Notes: generated from the letters alone by a model not told the origin. 64,000 nt of DNA from Lutibacter oceani (GCF_003384935.1 NZ_QTTQ01000009.1:434001-498000), one strand, 5' to 3'. Counted from the stretch's first letter, positions 35,107-44,488 are shown. Translations and numbers: made by a program.

Positions 35107-36477
35107 ATGCGAAAAATATTAGTAATTGGAGCAGGAAAATCTTCTTCATCTTTAATAACTTATTTATTAAACAAATCAACTTCAGAAAACCTGCATATTA
35201 CTGTTGCAGATATTTCTTTAGAATTAGCTAAAAGTAAAATACAAAACCATAAAAATGGAACTGCAATTGCGTTGGATATTTCTGATGATATTCAAAGAAC
35301 AAAAGAAATAAATAATACCAATATTGTTGTTTCTATGTTACCTGCACATTTACACATAAATGTTGCTAAAGATTGTTTAAAATATGGTAAAAATATGGTA
35401 ACTGCTTCTTATGTTTCAAAAGAAATAATGGAACTGAATGAAGAAGTATCAAAAACAGGCTTAATATTTATGAATGAGGTAGGCCTAGATCCTGGAATAG
35501 ACCATATGAGCGCTATGCAAATAATAGATTCAATTAGAGAAAAGGGTGGTAAAATGCTGCTTTTCGAATCTTTTTGTGGAGGCTTGGTAGCCCCGGAAAG
35601 TGACAATAATTTATGGAATTATAAGTTTACCTGGAATCCAAGAAATGTAGTATTAGCAGGACAAGGAGGTGCTTCAAAATTTATTCAGGAAGGCACTTAT
35701 AAGTATATTCCTTATCATAAATTATTTAGACGTACTGAAATTTTAAATATAGATGGTTTTGGGAAATTTGAAGCTTATGCAAACCGAGATTCTTTAAAAT
35801 ATAGAAGTATTTATGGATTGGATGATATTTTAACACTTTACAGAGGCACAATTAGGCGTGTTGGTTTTTCAAAAGCCTGGAATATTTTTGTACAATTAGG
35901 AATGACAGATGATAGTTATATTATGGAAAACTCAGAAAACATGAGTTATCGTGATTTTACAAATTCGTTTTTAGCGTACAACCCAAATGATTCTGTTGAA
36001 TTAAAATTAAGATATTATCTAAAAATTGATCAAGATGATATTATTTGGGAAAAATTGTTAGAATTGGATATCTTTAATAATACCAAAAAAGTAGGTTTAA
36101 AAAATGCTACTCCTGCTCAAATACTTGAAAAAATTCTTAAAGACAGTTGGACTCTCCAAAAAGATGATAAAGATATGATTGTTATGCAACATCTTATTGG
36201 CTATGAACTGAATGGTAAAAAACAACAAATTGAAAGTAGTATGGTGTGCATTGGAGACAACCAAACATATACTGCCATGGCAAAAACTGTTGGTTTACCA
36301 GTAGCAATTGCTACTTTAAAAATATTAAATGGAGAAATTAATGCAACTGGGGTTTTAAGACCTGTAACAAAAGAAATTTACAAACCTATTTTAAAAGAAT
36401 TAGAAGAAAATGGGATAAATTTTAGTGAAAAAGAGGTGCCCTATTTAGGTTATAATCCTGAACATGTTATCGGCTAA
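35107..36477 (+). CDS. Saccharopine dehydrogenase-family protein
   Basis: 456 residues from the ATG at 35107; a TTG 15 bases upstream is open but less likely. A Rossmann N-terminus (KILVIGAGKSSSSLITYLL) and NEVGLDPGIDHMSAMQIID, FESFCGGLVAPESDNN are typical of glutamate-forming saccharopine dehydrogenase (LYS9-like). In bacteria this enzyme usually acts in lysine breakdown with lysine-ketoglutarate reductase, but that partner is not in the window, so the substrate is inferred from family resemblance. Confidence 0.88.
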   Translation: MRKILVIGAGKSSSSLITYLLNKSTSENLHITVADISLELAKSKIQNHKNGTAIALDISDDIQRTKEINNTNIVVSMLPAHLHINVAKDCLKYGKNMVTASYVSKEIMELNEEVSKTGLIFMNEVGLDPGIDHMSAMQIIDSIREKGGKMLLFESFCGGLVAPESDNNLWNYKFTWNPRNVVLAGQGGASKFIQEGTYKYIPYHKLFRRTEILNIDGFGKFEAYANRDSLKYRSIYGLDDILTLYRGTIRRVGFSKAWNIFVQLGMTDDSYIMENSENMSYRDFTNSFLAYNPNDSVELKLRYYLKIDQDDIIWEKLLELDIFNNTKKVGLKNATPAQILEKILKDSWTLQKDDKDMIVMQHLIGYELNGKKQQIESSMVCIGDNQTYTAMAKTVGLPVAIATLKILNGEINATGVLRPVTKEIYKPILKELEENGINFSEKEVPYLGYNPEHVIG

Positions 36478-36484
36478 CAAAAGG

Positions 36485-37201
36485 CTACATTTTTATATAA
36501 AATTCTTGAACTAATTTTTTATATTCATCTGAATAAACATGACGCTCTAGCTCAATAATAAGATTGCTCTTTTCTATTAATTTTTCAGAAAAAGAAAACT
36601 GTAATAAACTTCTTTTAATAGGCGTATTTTTAGCACCTTTTACCCTGGTAATCCTATTTGGAAAAAGTTTAAATTTCTTAGCTTCTGCAATAAATTCTTC
36701 TTCTTCGCAAAAAGGAATAATAAATGCGCAACTTCCCTTTTCTGACAACATTTTTGCAACACCTGCCAATAAATCTGAATAAGGAAGACTTTCAGCATGT
36801 CTGGCCATTGCTCTATCTTCCGATAAATCTTTATAAGTTGAAGTATAAAATGGTGGATTCGAAATTATTAAATCATAGGTATCATCTATTTCTTCAGTAA
36901 ATTCTTGCAAAGATGCATGATAACAAAACAATCTGTCTCCCCACTGGCTTTGCTCAAAATTATTAACTGATTCTTCGTAGGCATCATTATTTAATTCAAC
37001 GGCATCAATTAATTCAATAGTACTTCTTTGCGCAATCATTAAAGCTATTAAACCAGTTCCAGCTCCAATATCTAAAGCACTAAAATAATTTGAATCTATT
37101 TTTACCCAAGCACCTAGTAATACACCATCCGTACCAACTTTCATAGCTGTTTTATCTTGATGAATAGTAAATTGTTTGAATTGAAAGGGTTTACTTAACA
37201 T
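36485..37201 (-). CDS. tRNA1(Val) adenine-37 N6-methyltransferase type (TrmN6/YfiC)
   Basis: 238 residues from the ATG at 37201. The frame stays open further upstream but runs through the tRNA-Ser gene, so that extension is false. The protein starts with FQFKQFTIHQDKTAMKVGTD, has the SAM-binding motif ALDIGAGTGLIALMIAQ and the adenine methylase motif NPPF. The family methylates A37 of tRNA-Val. It ends 8 bases from the convergent dehydrogenase gene. Confidence 0.9.
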   Translation of the reverse strand: MLSKPFQFKQFTIHQDKTAMKVGTDGVLLGAWVKIDSNYFSALDIGAGTGLIALMIAQRSTIELIDAVELNNDAYEESVNNFEQSQWGDRLFCYHASLQEFTEEIDDTYDLIISNPPFYTSTYKDLSEDRAMARHAESLPYSDLLAGVAKMLSEKGSCAFIIPFCEEEEFIAEAKKFKLFPNRITRVKGAKNTPIKRSLLQFSFSEKLIEKSNLIIELERHVYSDEYKKLVQEFYIKM

Positions 37202-37217
37202 TAAAAATAGTATTTTG

Positions 37218-37302
37218 CAGAGAGGAAGGGATTCGAACCCTCGATACGTTGCCGTATACACACTTTCCAGGCGTGCGCCTTCGACCACTCGGCCACCTCT
37301 CT
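37218..37302 (-). tRNA. tRNA-Ser (GGA anticodon)
   Basis: 85 bases. The acceptor stem pairs 37296-37302 with 37219-37225 (AGAGAGG/CCTCTCT). The D-arm GTGGCCGAGTGG, anticodon loop CCTGGAAAG (GGA), long class II variable arm GTATACGGCAACGTAT and T-arm GAGGGTTCGAATCCC are all visible. CCA is not encoded. It lies between rimM and the methyltransferase gene, same strand. Confidence 0.97.
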
Positions 37303-37307
37303 ATAAT

Positions 37308-37838
37308 TTAATTATTTAGATATAAATCTATTAATCCAGCAGGTGCTTCAACAATAATTTTCTTATTATCTCTATCTACCTTTTTAATAAAGTCATCTAT
37401 CATTGGAATAAAAACTTCTGCTCCGTTTGAATCTATTTCAAACAATGGTTGGGCTGACGAATCATTAACTCCAGTTATAACACCAACATACCCATAATTT
37501 AAATCTTCAATATCGAAACCAATTATTTCGTGAAAATAAAATTTATTTCCTGTTAATTTTGGAAGAAATTCTAAAGGTAAATACAATTCTGAACCCAAAA
37601 TAGCATCAGCATCTTCTTCACTTTCAACATCTTCAAACTGAATTCTTAGTTGATTTCCTTTTTGAAGTAAACTTTCTTCAATAAAAAATGGAACCAGATT
37701 ATTACCTAAAGCAACAAATACTGATTCCAAATTTTTATAAAGTTCAGGTTCATCTGTGTCTAATTTAGCAACAACTTCACCTCTAAAGCTATGTTTCCTT
37801 ACGATTTTGCCTAAATAAAAACAATCTTGTTTACGCAT
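37308..37838 (-). CDS. rimM: Ribosome maturation factor RimM
   Basis: 176 residues. The N-terminal barrel has LGKIVRKHSFRGEVVAKLDT, and the PRC-barrel half has KFYFHEIIGFDIED and the closing PMIDDFIKKVDRDNKKIIVE. It binds S19 and helps 30S head maturation. It follows rpsP by 15 bases in the same direction, the usual ribosomal pairing. Confidence 0.95.
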   Translation of the reverse strand: MRKQDCFYLGKIVRKHSFRGEVVAKLDTDEPELYKNLESVFVALGNNLVPFFIEESLLQKGNQLRIQFEDVESEEDADAILGSELYLPLEFLPKLTGNKFYFHEIIGFDIEDLNYGYVGVITGVNDSSAQPLFEIDSNGAEVFIPMIDDFIKKVDRDNKKIIVEAPAGLIDLYLNN

Positions 37839-37853
37839 TATCGAAAAAATAGC

Positions 37854-38438
37854 TTACTCTTTTTTTCCTTCTTCTTGAGCCGCAGCTTGTACGTCATCAA
37901 TTGTTTGAGGAGCCTCTTCTTCAACTACTTCTGTTGCAGCTTGTGCAGCAGCTTTAGCATCTGCTTCAGCTTTAATAGCAGCTTCTTCTACTTCTTTAGC
38001 AGCAGCAGCACGCTCTTCGTTAATTTTTACTTCAGCTTCAAAAGCTTTAGCTTTTGCATCAGCTTCTGCTTTTGCTAAACCATCTACTTTTGCACTAATT
38101 TTTCCTGCTTTTTCATCTACCCAAGCTTGGAATTTTTCTGCTGCTTGTTCTTCAGTTAAAGCACCTTTTCTAACACCACCTGCTAAATGATTTTTTAACA
38201 AAGCACCTTTATAAGATAAAATTGCTTTTGCAGTATCAGTTGGTTGTGCACCATTTTGCAACCATTTTACGGCTCCATCTAAGTCTAAATCAATAGCTGC
38301 TGGATTTGTATTAGGATTATAAGTCCCAATTTTTTCTAAGTATTTACCATCTCTTTTTGAACGTGCATCTGCTGCAACAATCCAATAAAATGGTTTTCCT
38401 TTTTTACCGTGTCTTTGTAATCTAATTTTTACTGACAT
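37854..38438 (-). CDS. rpsP: 30S ribosomal protein S16 with long C-terminal extension
   Basis: 194 residues. Residues 1-80 are canonical S16 (VKIRLQRHGKKGKPFYWIV, then DGKYLEKIGTYNPN). After about residue 85 comes a tail of more than 100 residues rich in Ala, Glu and Lys, predicted helical, which E. coli S16 (about 82 residues) lacks. Such tails occur in this phylum as I recall. No signs of frameshift. Confidence 0.95.
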   Translation of the reverse strand: MSVKIRLQRHGKKGKPFYWIVAADARSKRDGKYLEKIGTYNPNTNPAAIDLDLDGAVKWLQNGAQPTDTAKAILSYKGALLKNHLAGGVRKGALTEEQAAEKFQAWVDEKAGKISAKVDGLAKAEADAKAKAFEAEVKINEERAAAAKEVEEAAIKAEADAKAAAQAATEVVEEEAPQTIDDVQAAAQEEGKKE

Positions 38439-38590
38439 TTTTTTTAATTTTTAAGGTTCTCGACCTTGGTTATAAATTTTGAGGTTGCAAATATAATGAG
38501 ATATTTTAATATATAAGGTTAAAAAGTATAAAAGTTTGGTTTTCAGTTGTGAGAAGTCAAAAAGTAAGAAGTAGGTTTTACATTTAACGA

Positions 38591-38662
38591 AAAAAACACA
38601 AAGTCCTCAGAGAATATTATTCGTGGCGTACTCTGTAATTTCTTTGTGTATTTTGTGAAAAA
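38591..38662. repeat. Degenerate ACACAAAG...CTTTGTGT inverted-repeat element
   Basis: ACACAAAG (38596-38603) and CTTTGTGT (38644-38651) flank a middle with partial complementarity (CTCAGAGA against TCTGTAAT). It lies in the 290-base gap after rnfA and before rpsP, which otherwise holds only AT-rich sequence. It resembles dispersed repeats of this phylum from memory. Confidence 0.4.
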
Positions 38663-38689
38663 ATTATTTTCAATAACCTTTTAACCTTT

Positions 38690-38726
38690 CACTTTTAAAC
38701 TTTTAAACTTTTAAACTTTTAAACTA
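38690..38726. repeat. Short tandem repeat of CTTTTAAA
   Basis: About four tandem copies of the octamer CTTTTAAA directly before the rnfA stop codon. Boundaries are approximate. Probably slippage-derived. Confidence 0.6.
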
Positions 38727-38728
38727 AA

Positions 38729-39304
38729 CTAAACCAACCCTGTAAAACCTAAAAATGCCAAGGATAACAACCCTGCAACTAATAAATTAATAGGTACTCC
38801 TTTCATACCATTTGGAATATTTGCCAGTTCTAAATGCTCACGAATACTTGCAAAAACTATTAAAGCCAGTCCAAAACCGATAGAGTTTGATACCGCGAAA
38901 AATACTGCTTTTAATAAGCTTCCACCTTCTAATCCTAGGGCTAAAATTGCCACACCTAAAACAGCACAGTTAGTTGTTATTAAAGGTAAAAATACTCCCA
39001 AAGCCTGGTACAATGGCGGACTCACTTTTTTCAGAATTATTTCAACCATTTGTACTAATGCAGCTATTACTAATATAAATGTAATAGTTCTTAAATAATC
39101 TAAACCTGCTGGCACTAATATAAACTCATGTAGTAAATAAGTTGCCATTGTTGCAATTGTCATTACAAACAAAACAGCTCCAGACATACCCACAGAAGTA
39201 GACACTTTGTTTGAAACTCCTAAAAATGGGCAAATTCCTAAAAACTGAGAAAGTACAATGTTGTTTACAAAAACAGCTGCTATTAAAATAATAATATAAT
39301 CCAT
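38729..39304 (-). CDS. rnfA: Rnf electron-transport complex subunit A
   Basis: 191 residues, all hydrophobic with six predicted helices. VNNIVLSQFLGICPFLGVSN at the start and ITTNCAVLGVAIL in the middle are RnfA/NqrE signatures. It is an integral part of the ion channel/iron-sulfur core of Rnf. Last gene of the rnf operon, one base after rnfE. Confidence 0.95.
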   Translation of the reverse strand: MDYIIILIAAVFVNNIVLSQFLGICPFLGVSNKVSTSVGMSGAVLFVMTIATMATYLLHEFILVPAGLDYLRTITFILVIAALVQMVEIILKKVSPPLYQALGVFLPLITTNCAVLGVAILALGLEGGSLLKAVFFAVSNSIGFGLALIVFASIREHLELANIPNGMKGVPINLLVAGLLSLAFLGFTGLV

Positions 39305-39305
39305 T

Positions 39306-39911
39306 TTATGTTGTTTTAATTGAAATTTTGTTAAATAAAACAGTTAAATATGCTAATGCAATAAAGGCTCCTGGAGGCAAAATAAACAGGATAAAAGTAT
39401 TGGCATCTTCAGGCACAAATTTTAATCCAAATAAGCTTCCACTTCCTAATATTTCACGAGTAGCACCTAAAAGTGTTAAGGCAACTACAAAACCTAATCC
39501 CATTCCTAAAGCATCTAAAATTGATGATAATATATTGTTTTTTGATGCGAATGCTTCTGCTCTTCCCAGTATTAAACAATTCACTACAATTAACGGAATA
39601 AAAATCCCTAGTTGCTCGTATAAAAATGGTACGAAAGCCTCTAAAACCATTTCAACTATGGTAACAAATGAAGCTATAATAATAATAAATGCTGGAATAC
39701 GAACTTTGCTTGGTATTTGTGATTTTACCAATGAAACTACAATATTTGACATTAATAATACAAATAAAGTAGCAACTCCCATTCCTAACCCGTTAAATGC
39801 TGATGAGGTAACTCCTAAAGTTGGACACATCCCTAACAACATTACAAATACCGGATTTTCTTTAACGATTCCTTTTAAGAAATTCTGGGTTTGATTTACT
39901 TTTTCAGCCAT
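39306..39911 (-). CDS. rnfE: Rnf electron-transport complex subunit E
   Basis: 201 residues, membrane protein paralogous to RnfA. NPVFVMLLGMCPTLGVTSSA and IPLIVVNCLILGRAEAFA are typical RnfE; the second Cys region matches RnfA's TNCAVLG. Five bases downstream of rnfG. Confidence 0.95.
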   Translation of the reverse strand: MAEKVNQTQNFLKGIVKENPVFVMLLGMCPTLGVTSSAFNGLGMGVATLFVLLMSNIVVSLVKSQIPSKVRIPAFIIIIASFVTIVEMVLEAFVPFLYEQLGIFIPLIVVNCLILGRAEAFASKNNILSSILDALGMGLGFVVALTLLGATREILGSGSLFGLKFVPEDANTFILFILPPGAFIALAYLTVLFNKISIKTT

Positions 39912-39916
39912 AATTC

Positions 39917-40513
39917 TTAATTTTTAAGTCTTATTAATGAACCATTATTTTTTACAAACTCATCAAAAGCCATTTGCACAGCTTCTCCAAAAGCACGAGA
40001 TGTAATAGTTGCGCCAGTTAAAGCGTCAACTTCACCTCCATCCTTGGTAACCTTTAAATTATATGAAGCTGGATTTTTATCTCTAAATTGAGCCAAAAAC
40101 TTTTCGTCTTTCATTTTTGTTCCCAAACCTGGAGTTTCTTTCTGTTCTAAAACTGCAATATTTTGAATAGTTCCGTCAGGTTTAAAACCAACCATAATTT
40201 TAATTAATCCGCTAAAACCTTTTTCGGTTGAACCAATAATTGCTGCTCCTACAAATTCATTACTTTGATAGGCTGGATAAACTTCAACACTAACTTTTAT
40301 ATTTTCCACCTGTATCAATAAAACATCTTCAACAGGATTATTGTCAAAAGTTGGCAACACTAACTTTAAGGCATTTACCTTCTTTTCTAACTTAGCTTTA
40401 GCTTTTGGTTCAAGTGTTAAATCGTTAACAAATCCCAACGAAAATCCTGAGATTATGGTAATCACAAATAACGATACTACCATATTTATAAATGTATCTT
40501 TCTTTTTACTCAT
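39917..40513 (-). CDS. rnfG: Rnf electron-transport complex subunit G
   Basis: 198 residues. One N-terminal membrane helix, then the FMN-binding domain with EQKETPGLGTKM and DALTGATITSRAFGEA, whose Thr in GATITS is the covalent FMN site in the family. It carries electrons on the outer face of the membrane. Two bases downstream of rnfD. Confidence 0.95.
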   Translation of the reverse strand: MSKKKDTFINMVVSLFVITIISGFSLGFVNDLTLEPKAKAKLEKKVNALKLVLPTFDNNPVEDVLLIQVENIKVSVEVYPAYQSNEFVGAAIIGSTEKGFSGLIKIMVGFKPDGTIQNIAVLEQKETPGLGTKMKDEKFLAQFRDKNPASYNLKVTKDGGEVDALTGATITSRAFGEAVQMAFDEFVKNNGSLIRLKN

Positions 40514-40515
40514 AA

Positions 40516-41523
40516 TTACACAATTTTGGATTTGATTTTTGAACCAAATCTTCTTGGTTTAAAATAGGTATTGATTAATGGTACAAATGCATTCATTATT
40601 AAAATTGCAAACGAAACACCTTCAGGATATGCTCCAAACAATCTAATTACAACTGTAATTACTGCAATACCAATAGCAAAAATTAGCATTCCTTTTTTTG
40701 TCATTGGGCTGGTTACTAAATCCGTTGCCATAAAAAATGCTCCTAATAGCGCTCCACCTGAAAGAATGTGAATTAAAGGGCTTGCATATTGCTCTGGGTT
40801 TATTAGCCAAAAAATTCCAGTCATAACAGCCATAGTAACTAACATAGTTACTGGAATATGCCAAGTAATAACTTTTCTAACTATTAAATAAATTCCACCT
40901 AACAACAATGCTAGTGCTGATATTTCTCCAATTGAACCACCTGTTAGCCCTATAAATAAATCTATATTTGATGGTAAATCAGCACTTATATTAGTCATAG
41001 TATCACCAAACATTAACCCTTCTTTTATTAATCCTAAAGGAGTGGCTCCAGTAACTGCATCGGCAATAGAAGTGTTATTAACAACAGCCGTAGGCCACAT
41101 TGTCATTTGCACGGGAAAAGACACCAATAAAAATACACGCCCAACTAAGGCTGGATTAAAAATGTTAAACCCGAGTCCTCCAAAAGATAATTTTGCAATT
41201 CCAATAGCAACCAAACTACCAACAATTATCATCCAAATTGGCAAACCTGAAGGTAAATTAAATGCTAATAAAATTCCAGTAATTAATGCTGAACCATCAC
41301 CAATGGTAACTTCGGTTTTTAACAAAAACTTCTGAATCAGATATTCAAACAATAAACATGATATTACTGCAACTGCAGTAACTATAAATGCTCCAATTCC
41401 AAATACATATAATGAAACTAAAAATGCAGGAATTAAAGCTATCACAACATCGTACATTAATTTTTTTGAAGTTCTATCTGAATGCACGTGTGGTGAGGCC
41501 GATATTATAATAGGTTGACTCAT
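40516..41523 (-). CDS. rnfD: Rnf electron-transport complex subunit D
   Basis: 335 residues, multiple membrane helices. SASPHVHSDRTSKKLMYDV at the start and FMATDLVTSPMTKKGMLIF near the end, the latter including the Thr region that holds FMN covalently in RnfD/NqrB. GGLGFNIFNPALVGRVFLL is the other conserved block. It is the main ion-translocating subunit candidate. Confidence 0.95.
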   Translation of the reverse strand: MSQPIIISASPHVHSDRTSKKLMYDVVIALIPAFLVSLYVFGIGAFIVTAVAVISCLLFEYLIQKFLLKTEVTIGDGSALITGILLAFNLPSGLPIWMIIVGSLVAIGIAKLSFGGLGFNIFNPALVGRVFLLVSFPVQMTMWPTAVVNNTSIADAVTGATPLGLIKEGLMFGDTMTNISADLPSNIDLFIGLTGGSIGEISALALLLGGIYLIVRKVITWHIPVTMLVTMAVMTGIFWLINPEQYASPLIHILSGGALLGAFFMATDLVTSPMTKKGMLIFAIGIAVITVVIRLFGAYPEGVSFAILIMNAFVPLINTYFKPRRFGSKIKSKIV

Positions 41524-41524
41524 T

Positions 41525-42853
41525 TTAATTTTTAGAGGTTTCTAACTTTTTAACAATACTTTTTCCAAAACGGATATAATCTAACAACGGACGATGTGAT
41601 GGACATACATAACTACATGAACCACACTCAATACAAGTCATAATATCTTCATTTGAAGCTTTTTCATACAATCCTTTTTCTGATAAATTCATTAATAAAT
41701 GAGGTTCTAATCCCATTGGGCAAACAAAAACACATTCACCACAACGAATACAATTTTTTGCTTCGCCTCTACTGGCTTCATCTTCTGAAATAACTAAAAT
41801 CCCTGAAGTTCCTTTTGTAACAGGAACATCGGTATTTTTAATAGCTTTTCCCATCATTGGACCACCATTTACTAACTTTCTTGTTCCCTCAGGCAAGCCT
41901 CCAACTTCAGCAATTAAATCTTTAATTGGTGTTCCAATTTTTACCCAAAAATTTGATGGATTTTCTAAATTTTTACCGGTAACTGTTACAACACGTTCAA
42001 TTAAAGGTTTGTTATGTTGAATAGCTTCATAAATAGCAAAAATGGTTCCTACATTATGCACAATTACGCCTACATCTAAAGGCAATCCGTTTTTAGGAAC
42101 TTCTCTCTTTAAAATTGACCTTACCAGCTGTTTTTCACCACCTTGCGGATATTTTACTTTAAGTGCGGCAACTTCAATTCCAACTTCATTTTTTACACTA
42201 TTTTTAAAAAGATTAATGGCATCTTTTTTATTATTTTCAATTCCAATTACTGCTTTATCAATTTTTAAGGCAAACATTAAAATTTTAATTCCAACAACAA
42301 TTTCTTCGGCCTTTTCTAACATTAATCTATGATCGGCAGTTAAATAAGGTTCACATTCTACACCATTAATAATAAGACAATCAATTTTTTTATCTTCTCG
42401 AACATTCAATTTTACGTGTGAAGGAAATGTTGCTCCACCTAAACCAACAATACCGTATTCAGAAATTCGTTTTAAAATTTCTTTAGGTTCTAGTTCAATG
42501 TTCTTTTTCAAAGGGTATTCCTTTTCTTCAAAATTAGCTTCATCTTTAGCATCAGTTCTAATTACAATACATTGTTTTTTATAACCACTTGTATCAATAA
42601 TCATATCTAACTTGGTTACTACACCTGCTACTGGAGCATGTATATTTGAAGAAACAAATCCACCAGATTTTGCAATTACCTGACCAATTTCAACTTTGTC
42701 TTTTTTATCAACAACAATTTCCGCAGGAATACCAATATGCTGAGCAATTGGGACATTTACCACTTTTGGAACTGTCATTCTTTTAATTCCTTTGGATGAA
42801 GTAATTTTATTTTCAGGAGGGTGAATTCCACCTTTTGGAAATGTTTTAAGCAT
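41525..42853 (-). CDS. rnfC: Rnf electron-transport complex subunit C
   Basis: 442 residues from the ATG at 42853, which overlaps the rnfB end by 8 bases. The N-terminus TFPKGGIHPPENK is standard. GLGGATFPSHVKLNV and INGVECEPYLTADHRLMLEK form the NADH/FMN region. Two ferredoxin motifs follow (CIRCGECVFVCP, CIECGSCSYVCP). It is the NADH-side soluble subunit. The long C-terminal repeat tail of proteobacterial RnfC is absent. Confidence 0.95.
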   Translation of the reverse strand: MLKTFPKGGIHPPENKITSSKGIKRMTVPKVVNVPIAQHIGIPAEIVVDKKDKVEIGQVIAKSGGFVSSNIHAPVAGVVTKLDMIIDTSGYKKQCIVIRTDAKDEANFEEKEYPLKKNIELEPKEILKRISEYGIVGLGGATFPSHVKLNVREDKKIDCLIINGVECEPYLTADHRLMLEKAEEIVVGIKILMFALKIDKAVIGIENNKKDAINLFKNSVKNEVGIEVAALKVKYPQGGEKQLVRSILKREVPKNGLPLDVGVIVHNVGTIFAIYEAIQHNKPLIERVVTVTGKNLENPSNFWVKIGTPIKDLIAEVGGLPEGTRKLVNGGPMMGKAIKNTDVPVTKGTSGILVISEDEASRGEAKNCIRCGECVFVCPMGLEPHLLMNLSEKGLYEKASNEDIMTCIECGSCSYVCPSHRPLLDYIRFGKSIVKKLETSKN

Positions 42854-43766
42854 CTGTTTTACTTTTTTTGGATTCAGCAACTATTTGTTCTTTTACCACT
42901 GCTACTTTTACTTCAACTTTCTTTTCAACTTCTTTTTTTACTTTTTTAGGCGGAAAATTAGTTTCAATAATTGAATGTGTTGGACAAACATCTACACATT
43001 TTCTACAAAGTGTGCACAAAACCGGGTCTATATATGCCAAATTATTTACCATTACAACAGCATCTTTCGGACAAATATCTTCGCATTTTGAACATCCAAT
43101 ACAAGCCACTGAACAAGATTTTTTCGCAATACCACCTTTATCTTCATTTAGGCAACCAACAAAAACTTTTAGGTCGCGTTTATTACGCGGGCGCATTTCA
43201 ATTATATCTCTAGGGCATTCTTCAACACAAGCACCACACGATGTACAATTGTCTGTAATTATTACAGGTAAGCCAGTGGCTTCATCCATATACATGGCAT
43301 CAAACTTGCACACCTTAACACAATCTCCATCACCTAAACAACCATATTGGCAATCCGTTTCACCACTATAAACCATTGCAGAAATAGCACAAGTTCTTGG
43401 GCCTTGATATTCGGTAGTTTTTGGTCTAACCTCACAACTTCCTTGACAGCGCAAAACTGCTACAGTTGGATCTCTTTCTACTACTTCTTTTCCTAATATT
43501 GCAGCAACTTCTTTCATAATATCATTTCCTCCTACCGGACAAAATAAATCTGAAATATCTTCTGTATTCACCAATCTTTCGGCAAAAGATTTACATCCTG
43601 GAGAACCACAACCTGCACAATTAGCTCCTGGCAAAATTTCGTCAACATCTGCTATTAAAGGATTTTCATACACATAAAACTTTTTAGAAACCACATAGAG
43701 CACAACCGCCGCTACAATCCCTAAAGAAGCTAATAAAAAAACACTATACAAAACTGAATCTGTCAT
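42846..43766 (-). CDS. rnfB: Rnf electron-transport complex subunit B (multi-cluster ferredoxin)
   Basis: 306 residues from the ATG at 43766, two bases after the upstream gene. An N-terminal membrane anchor is followed by the four-Cys motif GANCAGCGSPGCKSF...LFCPVGG. Then come four further cysteine clusters (CQYGCLGDGDCVKVC, CTSCGACVEECP, CSVACIGCSKCEDICP, CTLCRKCVDVCP). This is more iron-sulfur content than E. coli RsxB. A Lys/Val-rich tail ends the protein. It passes electrons to or from ferredoxin. Confidence 0.94.
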   Translation of the reverse strand: MTDSVLYSVFLLASLGIVAAVVLYVVSKKFYVYENPLIADVDEILPGANCAGCGSPGCKSFAERLVNTEDISDLFCPVGGNDIMKEVAAILGKEVVERDPTVAVLRCQGSCEVRPKTTEYQGPRTCAISAMVYSGETDCQYGCLGDGDCVKVCKFDAMYMDEATGLPVIITDNCTSCGACVEECPRDIIEMRPRNKRDLKVFVGCLNEDKGGIAKKSCSVACIGCSKCEDICPKDAVVMVNNLAYIDPVLCTLCRKCVDVCPTHSIIETNFPPKKVKKEVEKKVEVKVAVVKEQIVAESKKSKTDA

Positions 43767-43768
43767 TC

Positions 43769-44224
43769 TCAACTAAATTTTAAAATTGAAATTTGAAATG
43801 CTTTTTGAAATGAAGATTTCATTTTATAAAGCACAAAATAATAAGGGATTAGCATAAATAATGATACCAATCCTGCAATCCATTCTTTAAGAAAATTTGA
43901 AGTAATTATAAGTGTAAGCATCATTAAAATAAAAGGAAAAACATAAGCCCAAAAAACAGCTTTTAAACCCAAACTTTTTTCTAAAACCACATTTACAGGG
44001 TCACTAAGTTTAAACGACTGATTGGTATTAAGAATTTCTATTTCTTTATCGTTAGATTCTGAAACACCGCAAGCAGATTGGGCTTTACATCCCTCACAAT
44101 TAACATTTCCCTTTAAAGACACCGTAATAACTTGGTTAGTAATTTTTGAAATATAGCCTTCATGTTTTATTTCATTTTTATTACCACCTTTGTAGCTTTC
44201 TAAGTCCAATTTTTCCATAACCAT
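43769..44224 (-). CDS. RseC/SoxR-reducing-type membrane protein
   Basis: 151 residues. An N-terminal cytoplasmic part has two Cys pairs (NCEGCKAQSACG), followed by two adjacent membrane helices (WAYVFPFILMMLTLIITS; GLVSLFMLIPYYFVLY). This matches the RseC family, which in Bacteroidales heads the rnf operon. It may help assemble or regulate Rnf. First gene of the operon. Start could also be the ATG at 44218. Confidence 0.88.
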   Translation of the reverse strand: MVMEKLDLESYKGGNKNEIKHEGYISKITNQVITVSLKGNVNCEGCKAQSACGVSESNDKEIEILNTNQSFKLSDPVNVVLEKSLGLKAVFWAYVFPFILMMLTLIITSNFLKEWIAGLVSLFMLIPYYFVLYKMKSSFQKAFQISILKFS

Positions 44225-44488
44225 AAATCTTCATTAAAATGGAATTGTAAAATTAACACTTAAAAATATTTTAAAAACTGACGAATGTTAGTGTTTTACC
44301 AAAAAAAATTGTTTGAATTACAATTTAACATAATTCCCTTTTAATGTTAAAATTTTAAAAAACAGGCGCATTTCATTTTTTGAATGATAGGAAAATAGGA
44401 TTGTTAATAAAAAAGACTTATTATAGAATTTAGATTTTCATTAAATTCATACTTTTAAAAACTCATTATTTACAACAAATAACATTAC

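Noticed and set aside
37202-37288. N-terminal extension of the TrmN6-like frame
   Set aside because: It translates the tRNA-Ser gene; the family N-terminus begins at the ATG at 37201.
38690-38726. Tandem octamer as a possible CRISPR or origin
   Set aside because: Unit too short and no spacers; no DnaA-box cluster is present.
39328-39894. 188-codon plus-strand frame opposite rnfE
   Set aside because: Shadow of a hydrophobic membrane gene; no family resemblance and rnfE is unambiguous.
42868-43371. 167-codon plus-strand frame opposite rnfB
   Set aside because: Antisense shadow of the cysteine-rich ferredoxin gene; no recognisable domain.
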